Below are positions 8,335-17,366 of a stretch of 59,002 bases of DNA, piece after piece (position 1 is the first letter of the stretch; every line of letters begins with the position of its first letter). The stretch is from Rhodopirellula sp. (lineage in GTDB: Bacteria; Planctomycetota; Planctomycetia; Pirellulales; Thermoguttaceae). The DNA lies in contig JAAYEH010000118.1 in NCBI GenBank assembly GCA_012728855.1, positions 1 through 59,002 on the forward strand. Direction: 5' to 3'. The notes under the pieces were generated by a model. It saw nothing but the letters and a program-made list of their open reading frames with translations, searched no databases and was not told the origin of the DNA. Both the position numbers and the translations under genes were made by a program.

Positions 8335-8636
8335 CTCCGGCCCGTCGATGCTCAGGCGACCGGCAGAAACGAAGGCAGCCTGACTTCCTGCCGTGGGGCA
8401 TTTCACCGTCACATGGACAAACGGGGCCGTTGGAAGCTCAAACATGCATTTTTCAGGCATGGCAGGGCAACTGAATGGGTCAGGATTCGGCTCCCCAATC
8501 ACGTCTGGAAAGAAATAAGCGGAGTTGGCGTAGATGATGCACCGTCGTCGCCAACGTCAGCCGGGTTTGTACTACGGTTGATTCTATCAAGTCCAGGCCG
8601 ACGCGTTCTTCGCCAACGCGCGGGCATGCATCCCCA
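8335..8636. other. intergenic stretch, nothing recognised
   Basis: This is 302 bases between the convergent EttA and porin genes. No gene, and no clear hairpin followed by a T-run, was found. Confidence 0.5.
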
Positions 8637-9890
8637 TTATTGCAGGCACTCGACCTGCCGGCAAGTCGGAGTGCCGTAGCGCCACGTCAGCCCCATGCCG
8701 GTATACCACACGGCCACGGCGGCTTCCGTGTGGTCGCCGAACTGGTCGGTGGCCTTGAAAAGACCGCCGACAAACAGGTCGAGGTCGAGGCTGGGGAACA
8801 AGAATCCCTGACATCCGACGCCGCCGGTCAACCGGTGTTGGTTGAAAACCCCTGTACTCGACGCCTGCAGGAACTGGATGGCGTCTTGAAGCACGGGGTG
8901 CCCGTTGAGTTGGCTGCCGACGTTGTGGTTAATCGGGTTGCTGTTGTACGAGTAACCGCAGCGGTATTTGAGCCGCCCGCGTGTCAATTGCGTTCCGACG
9001 GCAAACGCCCATTGGTTGACGAAGATGTCTTCGTAGAAATCCGCCTCTTCCCACAGCTTGTAGTAGACATCGGCGGCGATCAGCAGGTTGCCGTTGAGGA
9101 AAGCGCGGTTGGCATAGCCGAATCCAAATGTTTCGGGCTGGTCCATGCGGAGGTTGGAGTAGGTGCCGTCGAGCGGATTGAGGAAGGCGTTGGGATAATT
9201 GAATCCCAACTCAGTCTGATAAAAGACGCTGACCGTGCTGCACGGGGTCAGATCGTAATCGACACCGAAGTTCCCTCGCAGCGCGTAATCGTGAACCATC
9301 GCGCTGGTCTGGACCGTTCCAAGCTGCTCGAAACCGGTGCCCAGCGTGACGGTGATCCCTGCCGAGAGCCGGTCGGTGAGTTCGAGCCCGACTCCCATGT
9401 TCATTCCGAGCACGAGATATTCGCTGCTGAAGTTGTTGGCGATGCTCCCCTCGGGCGCTTTGCCGCGGTATTCCGCGCCCAGTCCGCTCGTGCCGGCCAG
9501 CCCGATTCCCATCGTGCCGGCAACTCCCAGCGATCGGAGATCCTGCGTGACCGCGATGCTCGGCACCACCATGCCTTGGGTGCCCGAGGTCGTGGTGTAA
9601 TTCGCATTGGGATCGTCGAAGCCGAAACGGGTTACGGTCGGATAGCCCTCGACCCAACCGCCGCCCAGTGTGAACTGGGTTCCGTGGAATTGTGCCAGAG
9701 TCGCCGGGTTTCCAAAGACCGCGGACGGGACATCTTGGGGCTGAGCAACGCTCACGCCCGCCATGCCGCCCGATGCCGGCATCATCACATTCTGCGTATC
9801 GGTGCCGTAGCCTTGGCCCCAGGCTGTCGAAATGCCGCCACCGAGAACCAATGACACCCTGATAATCATCAGCCCGAATCTACGGTTCAT
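8637..9890 (-). CDS. outer-membrane transport protein, OmpP1/FadL family
   Basis: The 417-residue product starts MNRRFGLMIIRVSLVLGGG with a signal peptide ending near STAWGQG. FadL hallmarks follow: an N-terminal segment with SVAQPQDVPSAVFGNPATL (the NPA motif of the hatch), and alternating beta strands with VGLELTDRLSAGITVTLGTG, NFGVDYDLTPCSTVSVFYQ and FGFGYANRA. The C-terminus is TWRYGTPTCRQVECLQ rather than a terminal aromatic. It probably forms a barrel for hydrophobic solutes across the outer membrane. The start at 9890 follows GGAGTGTGCC; the longer open frame to 10013 lacks signal features. It is the last gene before convergent ettA. Confidence 0.8.
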   Translation of the reverse strand: MNRRFGLMIIRVSLVLGGGISTAWGQGYGTDTQNVMMPASGGMAGVSVAQPQDVPSAVFGNPATLAQFHGTQFTLGGGWVEGYPTVTRFGFDDPNANYTTTSGTQGMVVPSIAVTQDLRSLGVAGTMGIGLAGTSGLGAEYRGKAPEGSIANNFSSEYLVLGMNMGVGLELTDRLSAGITVTLGTGFEQLGTVQTSAMVHDYALRGNFGVDYDLTPCSTVSVFYQTELGFNYPNAFLNPLDGTYSNLRMDQPETFGFGYANRAFLNGNLLIAADVYYKLWEEADFYEDIFVNQWAFAVGTQLTRGRLKYRCGYSYNSNPINHNVGSQLNGHPVLQDAIQFLQASSTGVFNQHRLTGGVGCQGFLFPSLDLDLFVGGLFKATDQFGDHTEAAVAVWYTGMGLTWRYGTPTCRQVECLQ

Positions 9891-10342
9891 GGCACACTCC
9901 ATTACGCGATGCCGGCATCCTGAACTTGAAGGCAAGAATCCCTGAGAGGGGACTGGAACATCGATTGCATCGGCGGGTACGGTAAAGGGCCTTGGTCCAA
10001 ATATCCGGCCCAAGACGATTGCAACACAGGGATTCTCGCCACGTCCGGTACAGCCGGCAGAATTCCACGCCGTGTTACTGCGGTCGCCCTGAGAACCTGA
10101 CGATTACAGTGACTTTCCCGACGAGGTTTATGGCGAAGGCCTGTTGAGTGTTGTCGCAAACGTCATTTTGGTCGGTCTCCCGGCGTCACCACACCTAAAG
10201 AGTCGTCAAGGTGTCGTTGAACCGCAGGCCCCGCGTCGAGCGCGGAGGAGGTCTAGGTGTCAGTCGGAACGCCGCGCGAGAGGGCTGCACCCAGGCCCTT
10301 ATCGGCGCGCGGCCCATTGGGCCTGCGGTGCAACGAATTGAT
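9891..10342. other. intergenic stretch upstream of the porin gene
   Basis: This is 452 bases between the sulfatase stop and the porin start, both genes on the minus strand. No convincing gene was found. It presumably holds the porin promoter, but no strong -35/-10 pair stands out. Confidence 0.5.
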
Positions 10343-12877
10343 TCACTCGCTAACCTTGTTGTTGCGCTGCGCCGCCTGCAGTTTCTTGATGTCGTCGGGC
10401 GACAGTTCCGGCCGGTCGACCTTGATCGTCAGCTTGTTGAGCTTGCCGGTGAAGGGAAACGGCGGCTTGTAGTCGGCGTCGTTCACCCCCGTAAGAGTGT
10501 CGGAGCCGATGTCGAAGCTTTCGTCCCATTGGAGGATCATGGGCAGGGTCCGCTTCATGGTGATCGTCTGGACCGCCTTGCCGTCCACTTTGAGCGTGCC
10601 GGTGCCCCCGCGGGCGAGACCGCCCATGTTATTGAACGCAAGCGTACCCACGCCCAGGCCGTCATACTGGAAGTCGAATTCGACGGAATGTTTGCCGGGC
10701 GCCAGCGCCTCCGGGCCTTCCCACTTGATCCGCTTCAGATCAACGAGATTCCAGAGAAACACCGGCTTGCCGTTGAGCAGGTAGAAGCCGTAGCCCGCGA
10801 ACCGGCCGCCGGAGGTGAGGATCACGCCCTCGGCGCCGCCCTGCGGAACGTCGATGTCGGCGGTGATTGTATAGGAGCTGTTGAGCAGCATCGGCGAGTC
10901 GCCCTGCGGCAGACCGACCATGGGGCGAGTGTAGACGAATTCGGTGCGGCCGGCGGTGATGTTCGGCCGCGGGGCCACGATACGGGCGGCTACCAAGGCG
11001 TCCATCGGGAAGACCTGATACTTCTCTGCCTCCGCGATGAACGTCTTTTTGAGTTCCTGGGTTTTGTCGGGATGCTTGTCGGCAAGGTTCTGCGACTGGC
11101 TGAAGTCCGTGTTCAGGTCGTAGAGTTCGAGGATCTGATTATTGAGCGGGTCGGGATTAGCGGCGCCGAAGGCCTCCCACGGCGCGCGGTTCACCTTGGT
11201 GCTCAAGAGCCAGCCTTCGTGATAGAGGGCCCACTGGCCGAACATCTCGAAATACTGGGTCTTATGCTGCGACGGGGCTTTGCCGTTGGTGGCGTCGAAG
11301 GTATAAGCAAAGCTCGTCCCCTCGATTGGCGCCTGCTTGATGCCGTCGACGTATTCGGGAGCGGGTATGCCGCAGACCTCGAGGATCGTCGGCACGACGT
11401 CAATGACGTGGCAGAACTGCTCGCGCAAGCCCCCTTTGTCCTTGATCCGCGCCGGCCACGAGATACACATCCCTTGACGGATGCCGCCCAGCTTGGAAGC
11501 GTTTTGCTTGAACCAGGTGAACGGCGTATCGAAGGCCCAGGACCAGCCCGCGGACATGTGGTTGTAGGTCTGTTCGGTGCCCCACACGTCGTACCATTTC
11601 ATCTGCTCGGCAACGGGCATCATGTTGATGCCGTTGAAAAACGCGACCTCGTTGGGCGTGCCCAGCGGGCCGCCTTCCGCGCTGGTGCCGTTGTCGCCGT
11701 TGATGTAGATGACGAGCGTGTCGTCGAGCTTGCCGATGTCCTCCACGGCTTGGATGACGCGGCCAATTTCGTGATCGTTGTAGGCGGCGTAGGCGGCAAA
11801 GATTTCCACCTGCCGGATGAAGAGCTTCTTTTCCTCCGGCGTGCAATCGTCCCAGTTCTTAATAACGTTTGTCGGCCACGGCTCCAGCTTCGTGTCGGCC
11901 GGGATCACCCCCAGACGTTTCTGATTCTTGAAAATCGTTTCGCGAAGTTTGTTCCAGCCGTCGTCAAACAGGTGCATGGCCTGGAGCTTGTCAACCCACT
12001 CCTTGGTCGGGTGATGCGGGGCGTGCGTGGCTCCGGGCGCGTACTTGATGAAGAACCGCTTGTTGGGGAGGATTTGGTTGATTCGATTCAGGTAGTCGAT
12101 GGCGTCGTCGGCCATGCCGGTAACCAGGTTCCAGCCGGGTTTGCCCTCGAAGGGGAAAACCTGCGTAGTGTTGCGGAAGAGGTTCGGCTGCCACTGGTTG
12201 GCGTCGCCGCCGACGAAGCCGTAGAAGTACTCGAAGCCCATGCCGGTGGGCCATTGGTCGAACGGCCCGACCTGACTGGCCGCGAAAGCCGGCGTGTTGT
12301 GGTTCTTGCCGAACCACGAGGTGGCGTAACCATTGTCCAACAGGATGCGACCGATGGTGGCCTTGTCTTTGGCGATGATGCTGTTGTAGCCGGGGAAGCC
12401 GGTCGCCTGTTCGGAGATCACGCCGAAGCCGGCCGAGTGATGGTTGCGCCCGGTGATGAGCGCGGCGCGGGTCGGCGAGCATAGTGCGGTGGAGTGAATG
12501 TTGTTGTATCGCAGACCGCTCTGGGCGACGCGATCCATGGCCGGCGTGGGAATCACGCCGCCAAACGTGCTGGGTACGCCGAAACCGGCGTCGTCCGTGA
12601 TAATGAGCAAGATGTTGGGGGCCTGCTTGGGCGGCACGATGCGCGGCGCCCACCATGCTTTCGACTCCAGGGCGTCGTGCTCGATCACGCCGCCGAAGGG
12701 CGGGTCGGGGGCCGGGAGTTGCCTGCCGCTGATGGTCGTCGTCGCACTGGGAGAGCCGAGTTCTCCGGTAACCTGCTGGGCCACGCCGGGTCGGGCGGCC
12801 TGCACGAACAGGGTCATGACGATGGCAATGACCACCGGCCCCGCCATCTCATAGAAGAGTCGTCGAATCCTTGTCAC
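10343..12877 (-). CDS. arylsulfatase (formylglycine-dependent sulfatase)
   Basis: The 844-residue product hydrolyses sulfate esters, presumably of sulfated polysaccharides, in the periplasm. It begins with a membrane/signal segment (VVIAIVMTLFVQAARPGVAQ). Metal ligands appear in NILLIITDDAGFG (Asp95-Asp96). The catalytic motif CSPTRAALITGR starts at Cys133, the residue oxidised to formylglycine. The second metal site is INGDNGTSAEGG, where Asp-Asn replaces the common DNG context conservatively. The C-terminal ~250 residues form a beta-rich accessory domain ending in DRPELSPDDIKKLQAAQ. A separate maturase (sulfatase-modifying factor or anSME) is not in the window. Length is typical of the large planctomycete arylsulfatase subfamily. 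Confidence 0.93.
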   Translation of the reverse strand: MTRIRRLFYEMAGPVVIAIVMTLFVQAARPGVAQQVTGELGSPSATTTISGRQLPAPDPPFGGVIEHDALESKAWWAPRIVPPKQAPNILLIITDDAGFGVPSTFGGVIPTPAMDRVAQSGLRYNNIHSTALCSPTRAALITGRNHHSAGFGVISEQATGFPGYNSIIAKDKATIGRILLDNGYATSWFGKNHNTPAFAASQVGPFDQWPTGMGFEYFYGFVGGDANQWQPNLFRNTTQVFPFEGKPGWNLVTGMADDAIDYLNRINQILPNKRFFIKYAPGATHAPHHPTKEWVDKLQAMHLFDDGWNKLRETIFKNQKRLGVIPADTKLEPWPTNVIKNWDDCTPEEKKLFIRQVEIFAAYAAYNDHEIGRVIQAVEDIGKLDDTLVIYINGDNGTSAEGGPLGTPNEVAFFNGINMMPVAEQMKWYDVWGTEQTYNHMSAGWSWAFDTPFTWFKQNASKLGGIRQGMCISWPARIKDKGGLREQFCHVIDVVPTILEVCGIPAPEYVDGIKQAPIEGTSFAYTFDATNGKAPSQHKTQYFEMFGQWALYHEGWLLSTKVNRAPWEAFGAANPDPLNNQILELYDLNTDFSQSQNLADKHPDKTQELKKTFIAEAEKYQVFPMDALVAARIVAPRPNITAGRTEFVYTRPMVGLPQGDSPMLLNSSYTITADIDVPQGGAEGVILTSGGRFAGYGFYLLNGKPVFLWNLVDLKRIKWEGPEALAPGKHSVEFDFQYDGLGVGTLAFNNMGGLARGGTGTLKVDGKAVQTITMKRTLPMILQWDESFDIGSDTLTGVNDADYKPPFPFTGKLNKLTIKVDRPELSPDDIKKLQAAQRNNKVSE

Positions 12878-12888
12878 GTTCGCCTCCT

Positions 12889-13059
12889 TCAGGTGATATG
12901 GTCTGGCTTCCTTGCCACCAGTTCAACCCCTCGCTCCGTGAAAAGGATACCTCTTGTCCACAACTCGCGGCCCAGATTGCGCAAAACATTTGACGCAAAC
13001 GCCTCTCGCAGCTTCTGCTCCTGCTCTTTCGGCAGGTTGGTCGCCACGATCTCGATCAA
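12889..13059 (-). CDS. small hypothetical protein (56 residues)
   Basis: A TTG at 13059, preceded by CAGGATTCCGC, opens a frame reading IEIVATNLPKEQEQKLREA and ending RGVELVARKPDHIT. The composition is protein-like and helical, and the frame begins 25 bases after the stop of the Gly-rich protein gene on the same strand. It could be a real downstream gene or a frameshifted tail of another protein. No family is recognised. The lack of an ATG or GTG lowers confidence. Confidence 0.35.
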   Translation of the reverse strand: MIEIVATNLPKEQEQKLREAFASNVLRNLGRELWTRGILFTERGVELVARKPDHIT

Positions 13060-13084
13060 GCGGAATCCTGAAAAAACTGCCGAC

Positions 13085-14710
13085 TCATTGGCCTGTCGCG
13101 TCTTTCGGTTTCTCCAGGCGCACCAACAGCCATTGCTCGGTGCGGTCCTTTCCAAAGTGGATCAAACAGGGCGCCTCGTCTTTGGTCAGGTTGTACAGGC
13201 CGGTTTCGACGACATCCGTCTTATTGTCGCCGACCGTGAACGCCACTCGTTGCGTCTTCTTGTCCACCGAGCCCTCGATGACCTGGTTCTTGTTGATCGC
13301 GGTATCGGTGTAGTTGCCGCGAATCACGCCCTGCTTGTTTACGGCAAGCTGGAGGGTCACGTCAGACTTGCTCTGGTCGGGCTTGGTCAGAGCAAAAACT
13401 CCCAGCGGCAGCCAGTCGCCGTCGGGCGGTGCCTGGGCCTGCGCACCCGTGCTGGCGAGATTCTCGGCCTGATCGTAATACTCCTCGGCGGTGCCGGCGT
13501 CCTCGCCGTTGACATAGACGTTGTTATTCTCATAGGTGACGGTGTTGCCGTAGTCGTAGTAGACCGGCGGCATCTCGTAGTAGCCGCAGTACGAAGCACA
13601 CGTGCCCCAGGTGCAAGCCCGCCAGGCGGCGCCGGTCGCCCAGCCCGCGGCGAACCATGCACCGGGATATTGGGCGTACCAATTGCGGCCATAGACGTCC
13701 CAGTGGTTATAGTTGGTCCGCACGGCAGTGGCCGTCGTGTAGCGTCCCGAGGGACTCACGCGCGTGAATCCGGCCGCCGCACCGCGGGGACCGGCCACGA
13801 CGCCGGCGCGAGCGGAGCCCCCAGCGGGGCCTTCCACGGCACGACCGGCGGCGACCCGGCCACCGGGACCGGCGACAACGCCGGCGCGCGCGGAGCCCCC
13901 AGCGGGCCCCTCAACCGCGCGGCCCGCGGCGATCCCGCCGCCAGGACCGACCACAACGCCCCGCGCCGCTGTAGCGCCGCCCGCGCCTTGCACCCCACCG
14001 ACCGCCGCCGCGCCTCCTTGCGGACCAACGCCCACGGCACGGCCCGCCGTGTTGCCCTCTGGGCCCGTGACCGCGATGCCCGCGGCCTGCCCTCCACGAG
14101 GGCCTTCCGCTCTGCCGTAATTGACATCGAAGTTGCCGCCGGCCGGCAGTTGACTTGGGGTAGAGCGAGTGCTCGTACCGAGACTATGCAAGCCCTGATC
14201 GGATGGCAGACCGAGAAAGCTATTGAGCTGGCTGCGGCTGGGGGATGCGAATCGGTCGCCGCCGGCGCCTTGACCACCGAAGCCGCGGTCGCTGAATCCG
14301 GCACCGCCCCGGTCGCTTGCCCCGAATCCACCTGCACCCGCACCACCGGCGCCCCCAAACCCAGCGCTGGAATCACCGAATCTACCACCAAGTCCGCCTC
14401 CAGCACTACCGAATCCACCACCGGCCCGACCGGCACCTCCGAATCCACTGCCGCCCGCGAATCCTCCAGGACTCGATCGCGAGCCTCCGCCGAAACCACC
14501 ACCGCCGAAACCGCCTCCGCCACCCCCGAAACCTCCACCACCGCCGCCAAAACCTCCACCTCCGCCGCCGCGGGATCCTCCCGCACTCATTCCGCCGCCG
14601 AATCCTCCGCCGCCGCGACCTCCACCTCCGAAGCCGCGGCCCCAACAATCAGCCAGAGGCAGCAGGAAAACCGCGATGCAAAACGTACGGAAAAGGAATT
14701 GTCGAACCAT
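13085..14710 (-). CDS. secreted Gly-rich protein with internal repeats
   Basis: The 541-residue product has a signal peptide (VRQFLFRTFCIAVFLLPLADC, possibly a lipoprotein Cys). About 100 residues of GGGGFGG-type repeats follow, then a Gly/Ala/Val region with two near-identical units of the AAGRAVEGPAGG / SARAGVVAGP type, and a Tyr/Asn-rich region (VYYDYGNTVTYENNNVYVNG). The C-terminal ~130 residues look globular (DVTLQLAVNKQGVIRGNYTD). The C-terminal part matches a planctomycete cell-surface family often labelled mu-protocadherin-like. It is likely exported and structural. The start at 14710 follows GGAGATTCAGCC; the longer frame to 14944 has no ribosome site. The SgcJ-like gene lies 59 bases upstream on the same strand. 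Confidence 0.75.
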   Translation of the reverse strand: MVRQFLFRTFCIAVFLLPLADCWGRGFGGGGRGGGGFGGGMSAGGSRGGGGGGFGGGGGGFGGGGGGFGGGGFGGGSRSSPGGFAGGSGFGGAGRAGGGFGSAGGGLGGRFGDSSAGFGGAGGAGAGGFGASDRGGAGFSDRGFGGQGAGGDRFASPSRSQLNSFLGLPSDQGLHSLGTSTRSTPSQLPAGGNFDVNYGRAEGPRGGQAAGIAVTGPEGNTAGRAVGVGPQGGAAAVGGVQGAGGATAARGVVVGPGGGIAAGRAVEGPAGGSARAGVVAGPGGRVAAGRAVEGPAGGSARAGVVAGPRGAAAGFTRVSPSGRYTTATAVRTNYNHWDVYGRNWYAQYPGAWFAAGWATGAAWRACTWGTCASYCGYYEMPPVYYDYGNTVTYENNNVYVNGEDAGTAEEYYDQAENLASTGAQAQAPPDGDWLPLGVFALTKPDQSKSDVTLQLAVNKQGVIRGNYTDTAINKNQVIEGSVDKKTQRVAFTVGDNKTDVVETGLYNLTKDEAPCLIHFGKDRTEQWLLVRLEKPKDATGQ

Positions 14711-14769
14711 GGCTGAATCTCCAAGCAAAGTGTCTTGGTCTGACGCGTTGACGCCCTGCAATACGACGC

Positions 14770-15696
14770 TCATTGCGCCGGGTGACGTTTGATAACGACC
14801 TCGCCGGTGTCCGGCAGCACGGATTCTCCCAGGCAGCGTTGGACGGACTGCCATACGTAGGCGTTGTCGTCCAGACGCATAAGCCGATTGACGGCCGTGG
14901 TGGAGAGGCCATCGCCGGTCGTCCCCTGAACTCTCGCCTGCCAACCGCCCTCAACGGGAACCCACACACCGACCGCATGTCCTCCATCGGGGCTGAAATC
15001 CCACGACTGAACATGCCCACCTTGGGGATTCCAGCCGATCAGTTGCACGCCCGTGGTCTTCGTGCCGTCGACTTGGGTTGTCGTGTACTTGCGCTCGATG
15101 AAATGCTCGTCGGCCACCCAGCGACACACGGATTCCGTCTTCACCCCGTGTTCTTCCGCAACCCAGGTTCCGATCAGCCAATCGAGATCCGCGGCGCTGC
15201 GAACCGCAGCACCGGAGCCGGTGCCGGCATCGCGCACCACGGCCATCAACCACTTTCCGTCCAGCTTGATGTGGACGGCAGTGTACTGGCTCAGGCCGGC
15301 CGCGCCCGCAGACTCCGCATCGACGGCGGCTTGCCCCTCCTCGATGGCCGCATTGGGGCTCAACAGACGCAACGACTCGACGGCGATCTGAATCTTCGCT
15401 CCGGGATGCTCAGCAAAGAACCGGGCATACTCTTCTTCAATGGGAGTCCGGCCTTTGAAGATCTGGCCCGCTTCATCAATGTACTCTCCATCCTCGGTCC
15501 ACAGAGCCGCAACCCCCTTCGCGTCGCCCCGATTAAACGCGTCGACGAAAGCAGCCGACGCGCGCCGAATCGCTTCCAGTTCCGGATTCTGCGCGGCGGG
15601 CTTGTCCCGTCCGTGTTGACCCTCCTGCGCCGCCCCAGCGCCGGAGAATTGGGCTGCCAGCAGGAGGATACCGAAGAGCACTACCTTGCTATTCAT
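14770..15696 (-). CDS. SgcJ/EcaC-type DUF4440 (NTF2-like) exported protein
   Basis: The 308-residue product starts MNSKVVLFGILLLAAQFSG, a signal peptide. An NTF2-like half follows (AIRRASAAFVDAFNRGDAKG, then LWTEDGEYIDEAGQIFKGR), the pattern of SgcJ/EcaC-family proteins. A second beta-rich domain begins at DLDWLIGTWVAEEHG and resembles lipocalin-like DUF1579-type modules. The function is unknown and probably binding rather than catalytic. The start at 15696 is set by GGAGACC upstream. It overlaps the LssY-like gene by eight bases, which implies translational coupling. Confidence 0.8.
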   Translation of the reverse strand: MNSKVVLFGILLLAAQFSGAGAAQEGQHGRDKPAAQNPELEAIRRASAAFVDAFNRGDAKGVAALWTEDGEYIDEAGQIFKGRTPIEEEYARFFAEHPGAKIQIAVESLRLLSPNAAIEEGQAAVDAESAGAAGLSQYTAVHIKLDGKWLMAVVRDAGTGSGAAVRSAADLDWLIGTWVAEEHGVKTESVCRWVADEHFIERKYTTTQVDGTKTTGVQLIGWNPQGGHVQSWDFSPDGGHAVGVWVPVEGGWQARVQGTTGDGLSTTAVNRLMRLDDNAYVWQSVQRCLGESVLPDTGEVVIKRHPAQ

Positions 15697-16462
15697 GATG
15701 CAGGTCTCCAATAAGTGTGATCTTGATCGTTCCAACGAACAGCCGTCCGTCCGTATACCACGGATCCCCGCCGCCGTTGCGGCCCTCGCGAATCTCGTGA
15801 AAGTCGTCCACGATCTCCACCCGATCCAGCCGGCCGGTCTTTTCGAGTTGCTCAAAGATCCGATCGCGCTCGGCGTCAACGTCTGGCCCGATGTGGTGCG
15901 TGATCTGGCCGGTGGTGTGGCTGAAGCCGACGCGCTGGTCGTAGGTTATCGAACCGATCCATGCCGGCCGACCGCTGGGCTCCTTCTCGGATGTACGCCA
16001 GTAACGGACGTGATGACGCCGCCGCGGGTCGTCGCCCACCGGCTGCTCGAATGCTAGGTCTTCCTTCCGGCCGAAAAGATAGAGGTTGCTTACCGGCGCC
16101 TCGTCATACGGACGTTCGAGAACCGTATCGGCCGCGATCTTCAGATCGCTGCGAAGTCCCAGGGGGTTCGCCGGGTACCATCCGGCGTCGGTCATGAGTC
16201 CCTTGAGTTCCGCTTCGGTCCCAATGAGACTTACGTTGAGCGGGTCACCCGGAATGCCGTCGGCGGTCTGTGTAATGCCCCGCACGTCGTCAAGCCACGG
16301 ATGCCGCCGTTCGTGCCGTTTCCAGGCAAGCGGTACGACAAGATAGGCCAGCACGACATAGACGACCAGGAGACCCACGACGATTTGCACCGCTAACCGC
16401 CATTGCCGCGGGCGCGTCCGCGGCGCTGAAGATGGCTCGGTTTCCGCCGGTTCCGCACTCAT
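15689..16462 (-). CDS. LssY C-terminal domain membrane-anchored protein
   Basis: The 257-residue product has one transmembrane helix (~24-45, VQIVVGLLVVYVVLAYLVVPL). A soluble domain follows with GIPGDPLNVSLIGTEAEL, DAGWYPANPL and GRKEDLAFEQPVGDDPRRRHH, then VRYWR, which is the pattern of the LssY C-terminal domain. That domain is often fused to PAP2 phosphatases or found alone. The enzymatic role is unknown. It starts at ATG 16462 after TTGAGG; a TTG four codons earlier is less likely. Its stop overlaps the start of the next gene. Confidence 0.8.
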   Translation of the reverse strand: MSAEPAETEPSSAPRTRPRQWRLAVQIVVGLLVVYVVLAYLVVPLAWKRHERRHPWLDDVRGITQTADGIPGDPLNVSLIGTEAELKGLMTDAGWYPANPLGLRSDLKIAADTVLERPYDEAPVSNLYLFGRKEDLAFEQPVGDDPRRRHHVRYWRTSEKEPSGRPAWIGSITYDQRVGFSHTTGQITHHIGPDVDAERDRIFEQLEKTGRLDRVEIVDDFHEIREGRNGGGDPWYTDGRLFVGTIKITLIGDLHHE

Positions 16463-16473
16463 GAAACACCTCA

Positions 16474-16590
16474 AGGGAAACGTGCTTCGATCAACGTGAC
16501 GTCATCATCCAGTCGGATGCCGTTGGCGAACCTGAGCAACTCCTCCTCCAATGTGTCCTGTTGGATTGTTGTTTCCGCTTGGAATACCTT
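16474..16590 (-). pseudogene. C-terminal scrap of a SpoIIE/PP2C-like phosphatase
   Basis: The frame ending at 16471-16474 reads EEELLRFANGIRLDDDVTLI followed by EARFP and a stop. RLDDDVTL is the conserved C-terminal metal-binding motif of SpoIIE-type Ser/Thr phosphatases (RsbU, RsbP). About 35 residues remain; upstream the frame becomes non-coding near 16590. It lies directly before the LssY-like gene on the same strand. This is a remnant, not a functional phosphatase. Confidence 0.5.
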
Positions 16591-17017
16591 GCGCCGGTGC
16601 CAACTCGGGCGGCCCCTACCGCGCGCGAACTGATAGCTGGAGAAATGGAGAGCATAAGAAAAACAGATAATTCCCTTTGGTCGGTAAACCACCCCAGGAA
16701 CACGAGGTTCGCAGGGGGGAATTCCCGTGGACCGGATTATCATCTGTTTGGGGCGCGGCGCCAATCGGAGGCCCCGTAGGGGCGCGAGTGCATGGAATGA
16801 TAATGAGAGATTCTGACGAGATATTCTGCCGGGCTCCATCCCACCCGCATGGGTCTGACGCATTGCAGCCGAAGAGTGCTGTTCGCAGAGCCCACCTCCA
16901 GAGAACCGAGACAAGTATTGACCGGACGGAAAGAATTCACTGGTACGGCCAAGTTCTATGGGTCTGTTTTGGGTCCGGCCGGAATCGGCACGAGATCCCG
17001 AGAAGGGATGGTGCAGC
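16591..17017. other. intergenic stretch, probable decayed DNA
   Basis: This is 427 bases beside the phosphatase scrap, with no gene supported. It separates the minus-strand LssY operon from a small plus-strand gene. Confidence 0.45.
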
Positions 17018-17299
17018 ATGGCAGTCTCTGATGTGCTAGCCGCGGCGGTGGAGTCGCTCGATGAATGCGAGCGCCACGGGCTTTACGACGGTTGCGAGCG
17101 AGAGGTTGAAGTCGCCAAAGACGTGATCGTCGCGGTGCAATTGTTGCTCGACGCTCGACCCTTCGGGGAACCGGAGCACCAAAACCGAATCGATGAGTTG
17201 GAGGATGCGATTCAGACGCTGGACACCTCCAGGTTGCGGGCTGCAACTGCCAACCTGTTGCAGTGTTATCCGCAGCGACGCGTTGGCAGCGTGAGTTGA
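17018..17299 (+). CDS. small acidic helical hypothetical protein
   Basis: The 93-residue product starts MAVSDVLAAAVESLDECERH and is predicted helical (VEVAKDVIVAVQLLLDARP, then IDELEDAIQTLDTSRLRAA). Composition is acidic, with three Cys. The start at 17018 follows GAAGGGATGGTGCAGC. No family is recognised. It converges with the DUF502 gene, 67 bases away. Confidence 0.5.
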   Translation: MAVSDVLAAAVESLDECERHGLYDGCEREVEVAKDVIVAVQLLLDARPFGEPEHQNRIDELEDAIQTLDTSRLRAATANLLQCYPQRRVGSVS

Positions 17300-17366
17300 C
17301 GCTGAATCGTCGGCAAAGACCGCCGACAAGGAGACAGCGATGATCGCGGCTCGCTATGGCCGCCGT

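Noticed and set aside
10211..12484. Long plus-strand open frame (757 codons) opposite the sulfatase
   Set aside because: It is the antisense shadow of the sulfatase gene, with no ribosome site and no recognisable motif; the minus-strand product carries all sulfatase signatures.
13756..14580. CRISPR-like look of the repetitive GC-rich region in the Gly-rich gene
   Set aside because: Repeats are in-frame, variable in length and coding, with no constant repeat or unique spacers.
12494..14716. Plus-strand open frame of 740 codons opposite the Gly-rich protein
   Set aside because: Thr/Ser/Ala-rich low-complexity sequence produced by reading GGN repeats in antisense; the other strand has a signal peptide and ribosome site.
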